From contig NW_025062476.1 of assembly GCF_000002995.4 (NCBI RefSeq), positions 11,220,501 through 11,284,500 on the forward strand: DNA of 64,000 bases, in the 5' to 3' direction. Both the position numbers and the translations under genes were made by a program. The stretch is from Brugia malayi (taxonomy: Eukaryota > Nematoda > Chromadorea > Rhabditida > Onchocercidae). Under the pieces are notes generated by a model that searched no databases, was not told the DNA's origin, and saw only the letters and a list, made by a program, of their open reading frames with translations. This document shows positions 1 to 12,355 of the stretch, in pieces (the first letter of the stretch is position 1; the number at the start of each line of letters is the position of its first letter).

Positions 1-3000
1 ATTACTTAATTCTATTTTAAAGTCACTTTCGAAATTTAAATTCTGAAGGTTATGCATTCAGCACTGGAATAATAAGTTAAACATTTAACTTCTATTCTGG
101 AATTTTATTATTAATATGTATAGATATACAAAAATGTGGTTTTTTCGGTTTCAACTCGGATTATTTTTCTTTTCTTTAGCAATTTTTGTTAAACACTTTT
201 TACTGCAAACAAAATTTTTCACTTAGCCATTAAAATAAATAAATCATTCAAAGTTTCTTAAATTGAGGGACAAATTATTACACAGCAGAAATGAATTTAT
301 AATTGAATTTTAAAAGCAGATCTCAAGGTATTAACAAACAACGTTGGTTGCCGTGCCATATTACATAAACGAATCTCAATCATTTCTAAACTCTAAAATA
401 TTGTACTTATCAGTACTATAGCGATGTATTTATCAATGAGTTCCGATATTAGCCCAAAATCATTAGAAGATCCTTCTGATGATTGAAGCCGAATGTCACT
501 TTGAATGTCAATTTGAGTTATATATTAAAAACTGAGCATTAATAGTTAACTACACGAGAAATCACTCCAATTTTAGTCAAAAATATTGAAGTATTCATGT
601 TTTCTTTATTTATAATTTTGTATAACAAATCTAGAATTACTCGTTTAATGTCGCGACGAAATTTTTCAACGAAAATTAAATTTAGCGTTAGACAATGAGG
701 TATTACTGAGAAAGGTGTAACAGTTAATTGATGTTTCCACTTCCTTGTCTTCTACTTCCTTACAAATTTCCGTAAAAAGTGGAAACGGATAACGTGAATC
801 TCTATTCTACAACAAACCATTGTTTCTTCAATTAAGAGACATTGGTTATGCTTACCAATTGTTACAATAATTTTCTAATTTCAAATATTCTTGAAGCGGC
901 AAGACTTAATCGTTTCAATTGAGAAATAGATGAAAGAAAAATGGAAGATACTGCAAATAATTTGTTAAATTCTAAAAATTCATTCAATATCTTAAAAAGA
1001 TAATTTCTATTATTTTCTTGACTTATGAAGCAAAAGCAGTGCAATATGTCGTTTATTTGCACTGATCCGAAATGGTCTACAGTTCGTAAGGTATACTGTA
1101 AAATAATAAAATTTACACTGAAAAATAGTTTAATCAGCATTCATACATAAAGTTACCAATTTGACTTATTTCTTATTTCATTAAAGATAATATGAGCTAT
1201 TATTTAAAAATCTTTTTCAAATAATTTTATTTCATTTTTAATGACAGAAATTTTAACAGGAAAAACTTTTAATACTCGAAATAAAAATATGCCGACAATG
1301 TAGATCTTTTTGATATGAAATTTTCACTATAATTAAGTTATAATTTTTTGCTCAACTAATGTGGAAATTGTTAATAAAGTCATCAACATCATTAAATTAT
1401 CACCATTTTCATTCTCTTCATAAATAATTATCAGACAGAGGAAATAAAAATTATGATTTTTTCAACTTCAAGTCTGACTAAATTCAATTTTTTAACTATT
1501 TTTGTATGATTCTTCAAAAATTATTGTGAAAAATTATTGTTGTGATGTAAATCAAAATAAATGAAACATCTTTCTACTGATTTTATAAAAAATCATTACA
1601 ATGTATCTTTCGTATTAACATTCGCTCGAAATATAAATAAGGCAAATAGCCATTTAAATGTTCAGGATTTAAATGTGGCTAGCATTTATGCCAAGTTTAT
1701 ATTTTTATAATTAAAACAGACTGAAGCGTTAATAAGACCTAACATTGCCTCACACTACTTGTCTCATATACTTAAAATGTTTATGGTTTTAATTGGTAAC
1801 GCTTTAACATCTGTCTGATAAGGCATTCAATATAATAAAATTTTTGACAATCATTAATTGAGTGATAACTTCAATGATATTAAAATATTTTTTAAATAAA
1901 TATAAACTAAATGAATCCAGTTGTCTATAATATTCAGATGACCGATCTCTACTGAATAATAGAAGTAAATCTGCGATCTACTAGATAGTAGGAGTCAATG
2001 CCCACTACATCCAAACCTTTTGTCTTAGTCATTTTTTTGTACCAACAAGTTTCGACGGTTCGACTGCTCTCTATCACTCATTTAATTCAGTTTATTTCAG
2101 TCTTTCAAGTTCCCATCAATTTATTCATTTCCTTCATCTCACATTTGCCTGCAAATAGCATATTCTCGCTATCGATTAATACTTGTATATTATTGTTACT
2201 AGCGAATAAAATCGTTACAACAGATCTTTCACTCAACGTATTCGTCTATACAAACTGCAATAACAAACAAGGAAGGCTCTTGAACATATGAAAGTCCAAC
2301 TCGACTCTAAGCTACGGAAGTCAGATGCCCCAGGTTTCATGATAATTTACATTACAGTAATAATTTTTATTCATGAATAAAACTAGATCCAACAAAGGCA
2401 GATATATTGTCACACGTTGATTTTTTTTTTCATATTCGAAAAGCCATACAAACTTATCCATTCAGCTCAACTGAAATTTCATATTTCAGTAAAAAATTTT
2501 GTAGTACATTTAAATCGTATTATTTTTATCCTTGTAAATTATAATTTTTATACTTTGAAATTAGCATGCAATATATTCAAGATTATTATGGCAGTCACAA
2601 AATCAAGATTAATTGTAGTATTTTCAAAACTAATTACATATGATTTGTTGTGATGTTTAATTAATATACAGCTTGTTTAATTATTCGTATTTGTTTGTAT
2701 TGCGCATTCTTATTATGCAAAAACGCCAAAAAAAGCTACATTTTCAAATAATTCGTCAATTTTCATCTTAACAATTGTCAATTATAGCGATCTGAGCTAT
2801 AATCCAAAAATTGATCCACAAATTCGATCTGTAAATCAGTGAATTCATCCGGAAATCAAATAACTGTTCTTCATCTTTATTCGTCCCTTATCTGCATACT
2901 TTAAATAATAACGGAAAGGCGTTTGTCGAGAAGCGCACTGCACCAAAACGAACTTCGCATCATATAAAGTTAATCAATCATCTTCGAAGTTTCTTAGAAA

Positions 3001-3495
3001 AACTTCTACTTGAAATATTCTGTATCATTTGTAACTTAAGTATTCTGACTTGTTCTGCCGATTTTTTGTAATGGTGACGAAACGTATGATAATTCTACTC
3101 TGTTTGTCATAGAACAAAATTCTTTTTTTTTTCTGATTATAATATAGTTTAATTGATACATACTTTAAAGCACTTTAACAAGTTCCGTATTTGGCCAATT
3201 TCATGATTTAGTAGCAAATAGTAGTGTAAGAAATTTCAAAATATATAAAATTAATTATTATTTCATGATGATTATCTATATTGTTTTCTAGAAATGCTCA
3301 CATTTTACCAATGATTTTTGATTATTTGGCTAAGTTCATTGTTTTATTTAAATTAATATTTGCTTGTCAACTATTTTCTTAACAAGAATTTACCATGAAA
3401 TAAGTTATATTATTAGGTGGAATATTGACTCAAATTTATTCATTTGTACACTTTTGAATGCATTTAGGATAATTAATTTGATAACTTATTATCTT
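1..3495. other. Gene-free left flank
   Basis: I find no gene I can support here. Open frames are short, are not joined by splice signals and show no recognisable domain. The stretch has fewer homopolymer runs than the intergenic DNA further right, and parts of it (about 560-870 and 1,980-2,330) read like coding sequence broken by stops, which would suit old retroelement debris. No tRNA, rRNA or long repeat was seen. Confidence 0.5.
560..870 (+). mobile_element. Possible eroded BEL/Pao-type integrase fragment
   Basis: On the plus strand near 631-690 the frame reads R-L-M-S-R-R-N-F-S-T-K-I. This recalls the conserved 'RRF-SRRG-P-KI-SDN' region of BEL/Pao integrases. About 100 bases later another frame reads K-W-K-R-I-T, recalling 'W-K-I-T-P-L-AP', followed by a stop. 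The resemblance is from memory of the family. The frame is interrupted, no LTRs or reverse transcriptase are visible, and the match is weak. If real, it is a non-functional relic. Confidence 0.22.
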
Positions 3496-5400
3496 TTATT
3501 CATTCACTCTATAACTACGGGTAGATTTTTGATTGTTAATGATCTTACCATGAAAATTTCTTTTAAACTGAGTTTCTTTCCGTTTTCCACTACGTCTATT
3601 CCATATTTCAGATGTTGGCTGAAATGTCGCATCGGTTGTGCTACTACTACTGCTACTATCCGAACGATCTGCATGAATTCTTCCATGTAGTTTATTCCAT
3701 ACTTCCTTCTTATGATATTTGATAGCATTATTTGTGTTATTTATTGTGGTATTGGTAATGTTGGTTAGAGTAATATCAGCAATTGCAATAGGAGTTGTAT
3801 TGGTGAATACAGAAGTTGTTAACAATCGTTGCAATTCACTGGTGCAGTTTGATTGAACTAAAAATCATCGTGATCTAACTAAAATATTTCATGATATTAT
3901 AACAAATAGAACAAAATATGCATGGAATGGCGATTTACGGATTGATAAGTAAATGGCGTAATATTGCACTATCAACAACTCATTCAGCAAGAATCAGTTT
4001 TGATGATGTTGACAATTAGAAAAAAAAAGTAATAAATGAAAGCTTACAATGACGACATTTCTGTTTATGTATTCGGGCCCCATTATTGCTCAAATTAACA
4101 TGTATTAGACATAAGCCTTTTGTCACCTAAAGTAAATTTTCGATGAAGTTCATAGTTCCATTAGAAAAACCTATCCACTTTTTTCTTGAGTTATTCAAAC
4201 TATTCTCGTGAATATTCATTTCTTTGTCACACTAATTTTTTTATATTAAAAAAATGAAACAACCGGACATAAAATTTGACAATCATTTTGTGCCGGAAGC
4301 CATTGTGGTTCAGCAAATACGTCACCACCTAAAAAATCACTGCCATTTAACCAGAAAAATATATTAAAATAAATTAGATAATCATAAATTATAAATTTCT
4401 CACAAAAAACATCAGTTTTAGAGAGTGATTTCAGTTATTTATAATCTTTTCATATAATTTAGTATTTTGTTTGCAGACTTAAATGACTAAAATTTTCATT
4501 TCTAAGAGATATGCAAGGACATAAGTAGGCTTCCCAACGATAAGAAATAAATTTTGATAGTCAAATTCTTAGTATAAATAAGTAGAATGTAGGAAGTAAA
4601 ACTTATAAATAAAATAAATTGATGACCTTTAAAAGAATAAAATTGAATGTTTTTATGTTTTGGTTTCTGGATACAACTAAAACGATACCAAGGATGTATA
4701 ATTTCTAGTAACACTATTATCAAAATAATTTGCATACTATAAAACATGATTATAAAATTATCCAGCATAAGTTGCATTTTTGATTTAATCCAAATATTGC
4801 AATTTCATTTAAATTTGTTTAATTGGCATATATGATTGAAAATAAAGAATAATGAAATAAGAAAGTGGTAGAAGATAAATTAATTCCACATAACCTCATT
4901 AATAATTGTAACTGAATAATATATCACTAATTACTAATATTAAGATGTTCCTAAATAATTTGAGCATAATTAGAACACAAATTAATTAACATGGATTTGG
5001 ATCAAAAAAAAAAAACGATATGATTTTACTAGCAATCTATTAATTAGAATATATTTGTTATTGTAACTATTTTGTCATTATTATTTTTCTATTTATTACT
5101 GATATTATTATTGTTGCTGCTATTATTATTATAAATATTATTAACTGTTATTACTAATTAATTAAATCGCTTACTAATACCACAATGTAGCCATTAATGA
5201 ATATCATAAGGTATTATATGAAATGCAAACTTACATAAATGTTCATTTTCATATAAGAATTTGAAAATATGACGAAAGAATGCATCGTCATCATTACTTA
5301 TAGCAGTATTAGCATCGATAGTATTGCCATTAGTTTCATTAATGAATAATATTAATATAATCAGTTGTGGGAGGAAGCAATATAATACATTCAGTAACAT
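3496..5400 (-). CDS. Unrecognised secreted six-cysteine protein (4 exons, 223 aa)
   Basis: Rebuilt from four minus-strand exons: 5235-5400, 4264-4328, 4048-4126 and 3496-3857. All have GT-AG boundaries and compatible phases, giving 223 codons plus TAA. Residues 1-25 are a signal peptide (hydrophobic LPQLIILILFI, likely cut after NETNG). The next part is acidic, then a six-cysteine module, C-x15-C-x3-C-x6-C-x17-C-x6-C, spans about residues 56-108. The tail is Thr/Asn-rich with several N-glycosylation sequons, followed by a Ser run and a basic end with RRSGKRK, a possible proprotein-convertase site. There is no transmembrane segment after the signal peptide, so secretion is inferred. I do not recognise the family. 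The cysteine spacing is not that of ShK, Kunitz, TIL or insulin folds as I know them. Exon joins are well supported by phase; function is unknown. Confidence 0.68.
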
Positions 5401-5429
5401 TGAAATTGGATTTATTTATTTCTAAACAG
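5401..5429 (-). promoter_or_regulatory. Putative spliced-leader acceptor and 5' UTR
   Basis: Read on the minus strand, CTGTTTAG lies 21 bases before the start ATG (5398-5400) of the secreted-protein gene, and the UTR frame contains a stop. A short leader behind an acceptor-like site is typical of trans-spliced nematode genes. It supports this ATG as the true start. A cis-intron in the 5' UTR is the alternative. Confidence 0.4.
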
Positions 5430-7409
5430 ATCAAAAGTATTAAATAAAATTCTTTGAATAAATCAAATATGATAAGAAGAAATAATATGTAAAATTTTGA
5501 TTAAATAATAAGCAATAAAATAACATTAACTAACAAACAAAATTTTTAACTGCAAATAATTAAGAGCAATGAAGCAAATTCCTCTCTTTTATTATAAAAA
5601 TTCATCGTAAGAGATAAAAGTTAATTTATTGTTACTGTCTTATGAAGTTCATTATGATGAAAAAAATTTTTCTTCCTTTTGTTTTCTAAATTATTTTTTT
5701 TGGAAAACGTATTGTAAAGAAATTTTGAATACTTTGTTTTCTTTTTGACATTTCTTTTTTTTTTTTTTTTATTTTTTACTATAATAGATTTCATGTTATT
5801 CCGTTACTGAAACAATAAAATTATTAATTTCTAATATTACACTTTCTGATAATGTAAATTTACTTCTTGATAATAAATAAATATTACATATTAGCACAAC
5901 ATATTTTTACATATTTTCTTTATTTTCTATATATATAATTACATAATTTCTGCAAATGCTGACATTACTATTAAACAATTCTTTCAATGAAATGAAAGAA
6001 TTTTTTTTAAAAAAAAAGAAAAAAATTGCTAAAAGATTTTATATCACTTAAACTTTTTCTCTTTCATTCTTTAAAAACTTTTCTATTTATAGTAATAAAC
6101 TAAGCTAAATTTGAACAAAAAAGCAATAAAAAAAAAGCTGCAAGATATAATACGAATTTGTTTGGGTAATTTGGAATAAAATTTACGATTACTTTCATTT
6201 AAACAAAATGCACACAGACGCATTCACGGATGCCATTAAATCGTCGTCGGATGATTTTTAATGAATTTTTATCGTTATAATTAATATTTTGACATGTGGA
6301 GATGGATTCAGGTCAACAACGATGATCACTAATAATGAATGATACATATAACGACTGTGTGATGCAGTGCATATTGTTGTTTTCCACATTTCTGATTTCT
6401 AATTGAATTATAAATTTCTGATTGATGACTGATATCAAAATACAGGCAAGATTAATTATATGAAGTTAACATAAATTTTGCAAATTTTAATTGAAATAAT
6501 ATAAATTTTATGAAGGTAACATAAATTTGATGTAGAGTTTACAACTGAAAAAAAAAAAGGAAACAAAAGTTGAGATAAAAAAAAAATTGGTAAAAAAATT
6601 AAGACATAAATTAATGACTTTTATTCTTATTATATCAAAATTTTGCTTTAACTTTTAATTTTTTTTTTTTTTTTTGAATTAAGATTTATCAAAATTTTGT
6701 TTTCGCTTTGAATTGAAATTATTGATAGCATCAATTACTATTGATGAAATTTCCAATTGAAAAAAAAATATTTCAATTGAACTGAAATAATGTTGATAAT
6801 AAATTGTCATTAAAGTAGAAGTTTTCTTCAGCTGAAATCCAATAAATAATTTTTCTTTAGCTAAAATCTGATAAATAACTGATTGTTCTGATTTGGTTTT
6901 TAGATGACAAAAAAATTTTGGGTAATGAAACTGTTTTTTTTTCTTTTCTCACAATTTCATCTAATTGTTACTTTTTAATTTGAAGCAAATTCCAATATAA
7001 ATACTAAAAATAAAATATTGATGTTTTGATTTATTTTGTTAAATAACATTCATTTCTTCGTACTTCCGTTCATTGCAATTTTTCATTAATTTAAAAAAAA
7101 AAAAAAAAAAAAGAATGTGTAAATTTTTTTTTTCTTCACCTTACATTCATTTATTGGGTATTTCTGATAATTTATTGGTAAAATTAATGATTAACATAAA
7201 TTTTATGAGAAATTTAAATTTACAGCCTTTTTTTTTTCATTTTTTCTTTATAATTTAAGTTAAATTTATAGTTGAAAGACAAATTTTGTACATTCCGGAC
7301 AATATCAAATGATATCGGCAAATCATATCAGTTAAATGATAGAAACATACGAAAACGATACTGACAAATACACACACATACATACATACACATGCACACA
7401 CATACATAC

Positions 7410-7618
7410 TGCATTTCATACATTTCAGATGGAAGTAGGCAGGCGTTGTTACGAGTGGAAGGTGCAAAAGGTTGATGATGGTGAATATATTGGTAGTAAT
7501 GAATATGAAAAGGGTTGCGTGAACCGAAAACGGCCATGAACCCCGTTTGAAGTGTACCGTTCAACCCTGTTAATTCTCTCCAATTTTGCCCCCCCAAAAC
7601 GTTCTCAAAACTATTCAT
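7410..7618 (-). CDS. Orphan candidate exon, open on both strands
   Basis: On the minus strand, an ATG at 7616-7618 opens a frame of balanced amino-acid composition (MNSFENVLGGQNWRELTG, later His-rich). It runs to a good donor (CA|GTATGT) at 7410, but I find no following exon. On the plus strand a textbook acceptor (CATTTCAG) sits directly before an ATG at 7430, starting MEVGRRCYEWK and offering several donors. That could be an upstream exon of the myosin gene. The GC content is well above the flanks. Either reading could be right, or this could be a conserved non-coding element. Confidence 0.25.
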
Positions 7619-7748
7619 TTTAGGTGATTATCTTAGAGGAAACTATTCATTTGCTATTATTTTATATTAGTAAATATATTTTTATTTAAAAAAAAATTTT
7701 ATAATAAAATTGATTAATTTTCACACAAAAAAGAAAAAATATTACTGT

Positions 7749-7777
7749 TATATATATATATATATATATATATATAC
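7749..7777. repeat. (TA)n microsatellite
   Basis: An uninterrupted TA dinucleotide run of about 14 units in intergenic DNA. Confidence 0.9.
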
Positions 7778-8408
7778 TTAAGTTGCAATATCTTTTTTAA
7801 ATTAAATTGTTTTTTGATTTTTGTATGATGAGTTATATAAATCTAAAAATATATGATAAATTAACAAATTTGAAGTTAAATTAAAATAAAAATTATGCTA
7901 TTCAAATATTTCGTTTTTTTTTTTTCTTTGGATATTTTTTTGTTTTAATTATATGTATATATAGTTAATATGTTGATTCATATTTGAATATAATAAAATG
8001 ATCTATAATCTAATTATAACATTTAATTAATTTCTTTTATGATTACAGATTAAAGTATTTCGCTTTTATGTTACATCCTGTATTCATTACTTTATTAATC
8101 ATTGCTTTCTTTTGATCCAAATATTTCTTCTCTTTTAATGCTTTTTCATGTGTTGGAAAATTAAATAAAAAGAAAAAAGAATTAAGTAATCAAATTCTAT
8201 TCATCAATAGGTTTGAATTAATGAGGAAAAGAAAATGATTGAAGTAAAAATTTAAAAAAGAAAAGAAAACAAAATCTTTTTTATTTAAGTAATATATATT
8301 TTTTATCATGTGAAAATGTCATCAAATCTTATTATGAAAGCTTATCGTTAAATTAATTAATCATTAAATCCTGAATTAATAAAAATAATTTGTTAATTAT
8401 TTTTTTAG

Positions 8409-11400
8409 CAAACTCTGCGTATATGGGACAATATGTTAACCACTATTTGCAAGGTATTCATGCTATCAGCTGTCTATTATTATATATATATTTTTTTCAT
8501 TGAATATTAATTACGATTGTGAACTTTAGAATTAATAGAAAAATAATTTTAAATGGCAAATTTTAAAAAATTTGCCATTGCATAACTATATAGTTATTAA
8601 TATTTCAAACTGGCATAACTGTAAAATTCATTGATATTTTTAAAATAAATTCAGTACAATTAAATGTAACAGAAAGCTTAGTGCTTTTCTCACTTTTAAT
8701 TTAATAATTTCAATTACAAACCTTTAAAATTCTAATTAAAAATTAACGATAATTTAAAAATGGCAAATTCATACGTTAAAAACTACAAAATTCTGTTGGA
8801 AGAAAAAATTTTTTTTTATTCATTAAGCAAAATATAATATAAATCAGAATTTTCTTTTTTTCTCACATTTTTTTTTTTTTTTTGTTGTTGTAGATAAGAA
8901 TCTAAAAACAAAGAAAAAATGGAACAAAAGAAGAAAAAAACAGTAGCTTTGTTCATAAGGGAAAAATTATTTTTGATTAAAATTTTCAAAATACATTTAC
9001 CTTATTATCAAATCTTTTAAATGAAATTAAATGACAAAAAGTGGGAAAGGAGGAGGGGGAAGTGGAATTTAAATTTGGGAAAACGATAGATGGATGAATT
9101 TTTTTCTTTTTACTTTTTGCTTCGTTTTTTTTTTCTTTTTTTTTTTATCGGGCCAATCAACACATAACCAAATGAGAGTCAAATTTAACACCCTTATGCA
9201 ATTAACATGGCACAGTGACCCCAAAAAATAATCGAATAACAGAATAATGCGAATGAAAAAATTTTTGCAACCATACAACCATTTAAAATTTCGTAGATAA
9301 TTTCAATAGCAATTTGATAAAAATTAAATTTGTCAATTTGTAAGATTGATGAAAATATTACTAAAAATTGATTTACGATAGATAATTTGAAAAATTCTTA
9401 TCGAATATGTTGTAACATAATAAAAGAATATTATAGTAAAAAAAATTTCATGGAGGAAGAAAGAAATGATAATATATTAAGATGATAAATTGATAATTTG
9501 ATAATTTTATGGATAAAAAATATAATTTTATATTTCATCGTTAAATTAATAAGTAAAAAAGGTCTTCAATTTATCAACATTTATCAATTAATGATGGTTT
9601 TTCAGAAATTATTGTATGCTAAAAATTCTAATTGATTAATTTTTGGTCATTGATAATTGCTAAACCATAGCTAAAACTTAATGAAATGCATTTAGCAATA
9701 AGAAACTAGAAAAAACAGTCATTAAAATGAGCAACAATCATATCTAAAAATTACAGTTTAGAAATTTTATAAAATAATTATCAAACTTTTGAGATTTAAT
9801 TTCAAAATTTATTTTAGGGTCAACCGGTATGGCTTTTTGTGAACAGTGGAAAGGCTCTTTGGGAACCAGCACTAATAGTTGAAACTGATCCTCTAACTGT
9901 GCAATTCATTCAAAATGTTTCTATTATTTCATCTTCTATCTATTTGAATATTTCATTATTTTCCTAAATTTTCAATTTAATTTTAAATTGAATGTGAATG
10001 TGAAATATAAATCAAGTAGCTAGTTATATTAATTGTATGCTAACTCTGATATAAGGAATGATCATTTTGATTATAAACAAATTCTCTAATTATCAATGTA
10101 TAATTTATTTTTCAATCATTAATTAAAGGAATTAATTACAGGGTCAAACAATTCCGTTAGAGAATACAGTTAGACTTACCGAACGGAAATTATTCGATCC
10201 AAATACTGAAAATTTAGCTACTATTCCGTATGCTTTCTTTTTTTGATCACAGTAAAAAATCAATAAAAATTTTAAGTATAAAATTTTATTCTTAATTAAA
10301 AAATTTAAAGAAATATGTTATAGAGATGAATCAGAATCAGCGCTCTTATTTGCTTTGCGTAAACGTTTCGATGCAAAACGTTTTTACGTAAGTTTTATAT
10401 CATCTTTACTTAATTAAGCATATCATATTATTATGTGTATCCAATATAATGATTATATTTCACAATAAATTTAATAATTTGATAATTAAGAAATACGATG
10501 GTAATAACATGGTATGCTTTTTTGGCTTATCTAAAGAGGCTTGTCATTTTTTAATTTTTTAATAACTTAGGACATAACAAAATGATCAAGAAAAAGCTTA
10601 TGATAATATTTTTAACAATTTCCATTTCCAGTTATTGCGTTTGATCATAATGATAATGACTTTGCAAATAATTCCAGATAATATTTCAATATGTTTTTGT
10701 GGAATAAAAAAAAAAATTTAATTAAATTATTATATAAATTTGAAAAATTTTGTAGACATTTGCTGGTGATGTACTAATCGTATTAAACCCATATGATACA
10801 TTATCAACAATTTTTGATAATACAGTACAACAATTATATCGACAAAGCAATAATCTCAATAGTTTACCAGCGTTAGCTATTTTATAATTTTATTTACTAT
10901 AAATAAATTTTTGATGATGATTGTTATTTATTTGTGAAACAATTAATGCAATTATATTTATCTGAAAACTAGATCAATTGTATGATTCTATCATATTTTG
11001 CATTTTCTAAATTTCAATTAAAATAATATTTGATTTATTTGAATGCTAATTACATGGATATGACAATTCCTGGTACATAATTTGCTTAAGTCTGATTAAT
11101 ATTCCATAATTACAATTAGCTAAATATTCATTGATCTGTTTTCTTTATTTAATTCATCACCATTATTAATGGTTTTATTTTTTTCTAAAAAAAAAAAAAA
11201 AAAAAAAAAATTTCATGTTTCTAAAAATTTATTACTATGGTAATGTCTCAAAAATTATGTTAATAAAGGAATTTGATATGGTTGATTAAATGTAAGCTTA
11301 ATTTAAAAAAAAAAAAAAATGAGTTAAAAAGTCAATTAACTTATTAATCAAAAATTAGTTTCTATTTTTTATTTTTTTTACAGGCATATATTTTCCATAA

Positions 11401-12324
11401 CTCAGAAAGCTTTGGCACGTATTGAAAACGAGCAATCAAAGCATGAATGCATTTGTTTTTGGTATATAACTTCTAAATTAAAACAAATTAACTTAGACTG
11501 TTGCAAAAGTTATTGGATGAAACAAAAACAAAAATTTAAATAATAAAAATTCATTGTATTACTATCAAGTATTATTATTACTACACTATATTTAATTTCC
11601 TAAATTTTCATTTCTTTTTTATTTCAATATTTATAGTGGTGAATCAGGTTCCGGTAAAACATACAATTTAATACAATGTGCTAATTATTTAATCAACACT
11701 TCTACGCAGTATACATTAAGACAAACAGTTACTGTGCAACAGGTATAAATTATATTTTCTTTTTTCTTGCATTATTTTGAAAAATTGTTGAATAAATTTT
11801 TTGAATAAATGATATCAATGAAGAAATAATTAAAATTTACCAAATGAAATTTAATAAGATTTTAAACTTTTAACAAATAAAATTAAAATTTTATTAGAAA
11901 TTTTTTATTACGTAATATTTTAACTCATTCCAAAAATTTCCTTCAATTATTGAATAAGCTTTTTAATATTTAGCTTAAAAATTTGTCATATACATATTTC
12001 ATTAATCATAATTTGTTATACTATGATAATAATAAAGAGAAAAGATAAGTTAATTATTAATGAATTATAGTTGGATGCAGTGGTACGTATACTCGATGCA
12101 TTTGGAAGTGCTCGTACGTTAAAGAATACGCAAGGGACACGAATGAGTTATTTTATGGAAATGATTTATCGAAAGTAGTGTAATTATTTTTTTTATGCAA
12201 GATTTTACACATCAAAATTTACATTAAATTATTAAATAAGTTTTTTAATATTTAATTTGATGATTTTTTTACAAAGTTTTCTAGCGCAACACTTATTGGT
12301 TTTTCTGTTCATACGATTTCACAG

Positions 12325-12355
<31 letters not shown>

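Larger units (their letters stand above)
5430..8408. other. Intergenic stretch between divergent genes
   Basis: This lies between the 5' ends of the minus-strand secreted-protein gene and the plus-strand myosin gene, so it should hold both promoters. It is mostly A/T homopolymer sequence. A less AT-rich patch at 6,190-6,420 includes a 17-codon plus-strand open frame (6208-6261) of no known meaning. The only strongly coding-like part is 7,410-7,618, listed separately. Confidence 0.5.

Noticed and set aside
862..1140. 92-codon minus-strand open frame
   Set aside because: No domain, no flanking exons; could be retroelement debris but not supportable as a gene.
1998..2291. 97-codon plus-strand open frame in the left flank
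   Set aside because: Hydrophobic, AT-driven composition, no splice context and no recognised domain; the opposite strand is broken by stops.
3364..3690. 108-codon plus-strand open frame
   Set aside because: It lies antisense to the last exon of the minus-strand secreted-protein gene, whose frame is supported by three in-phase junctions.
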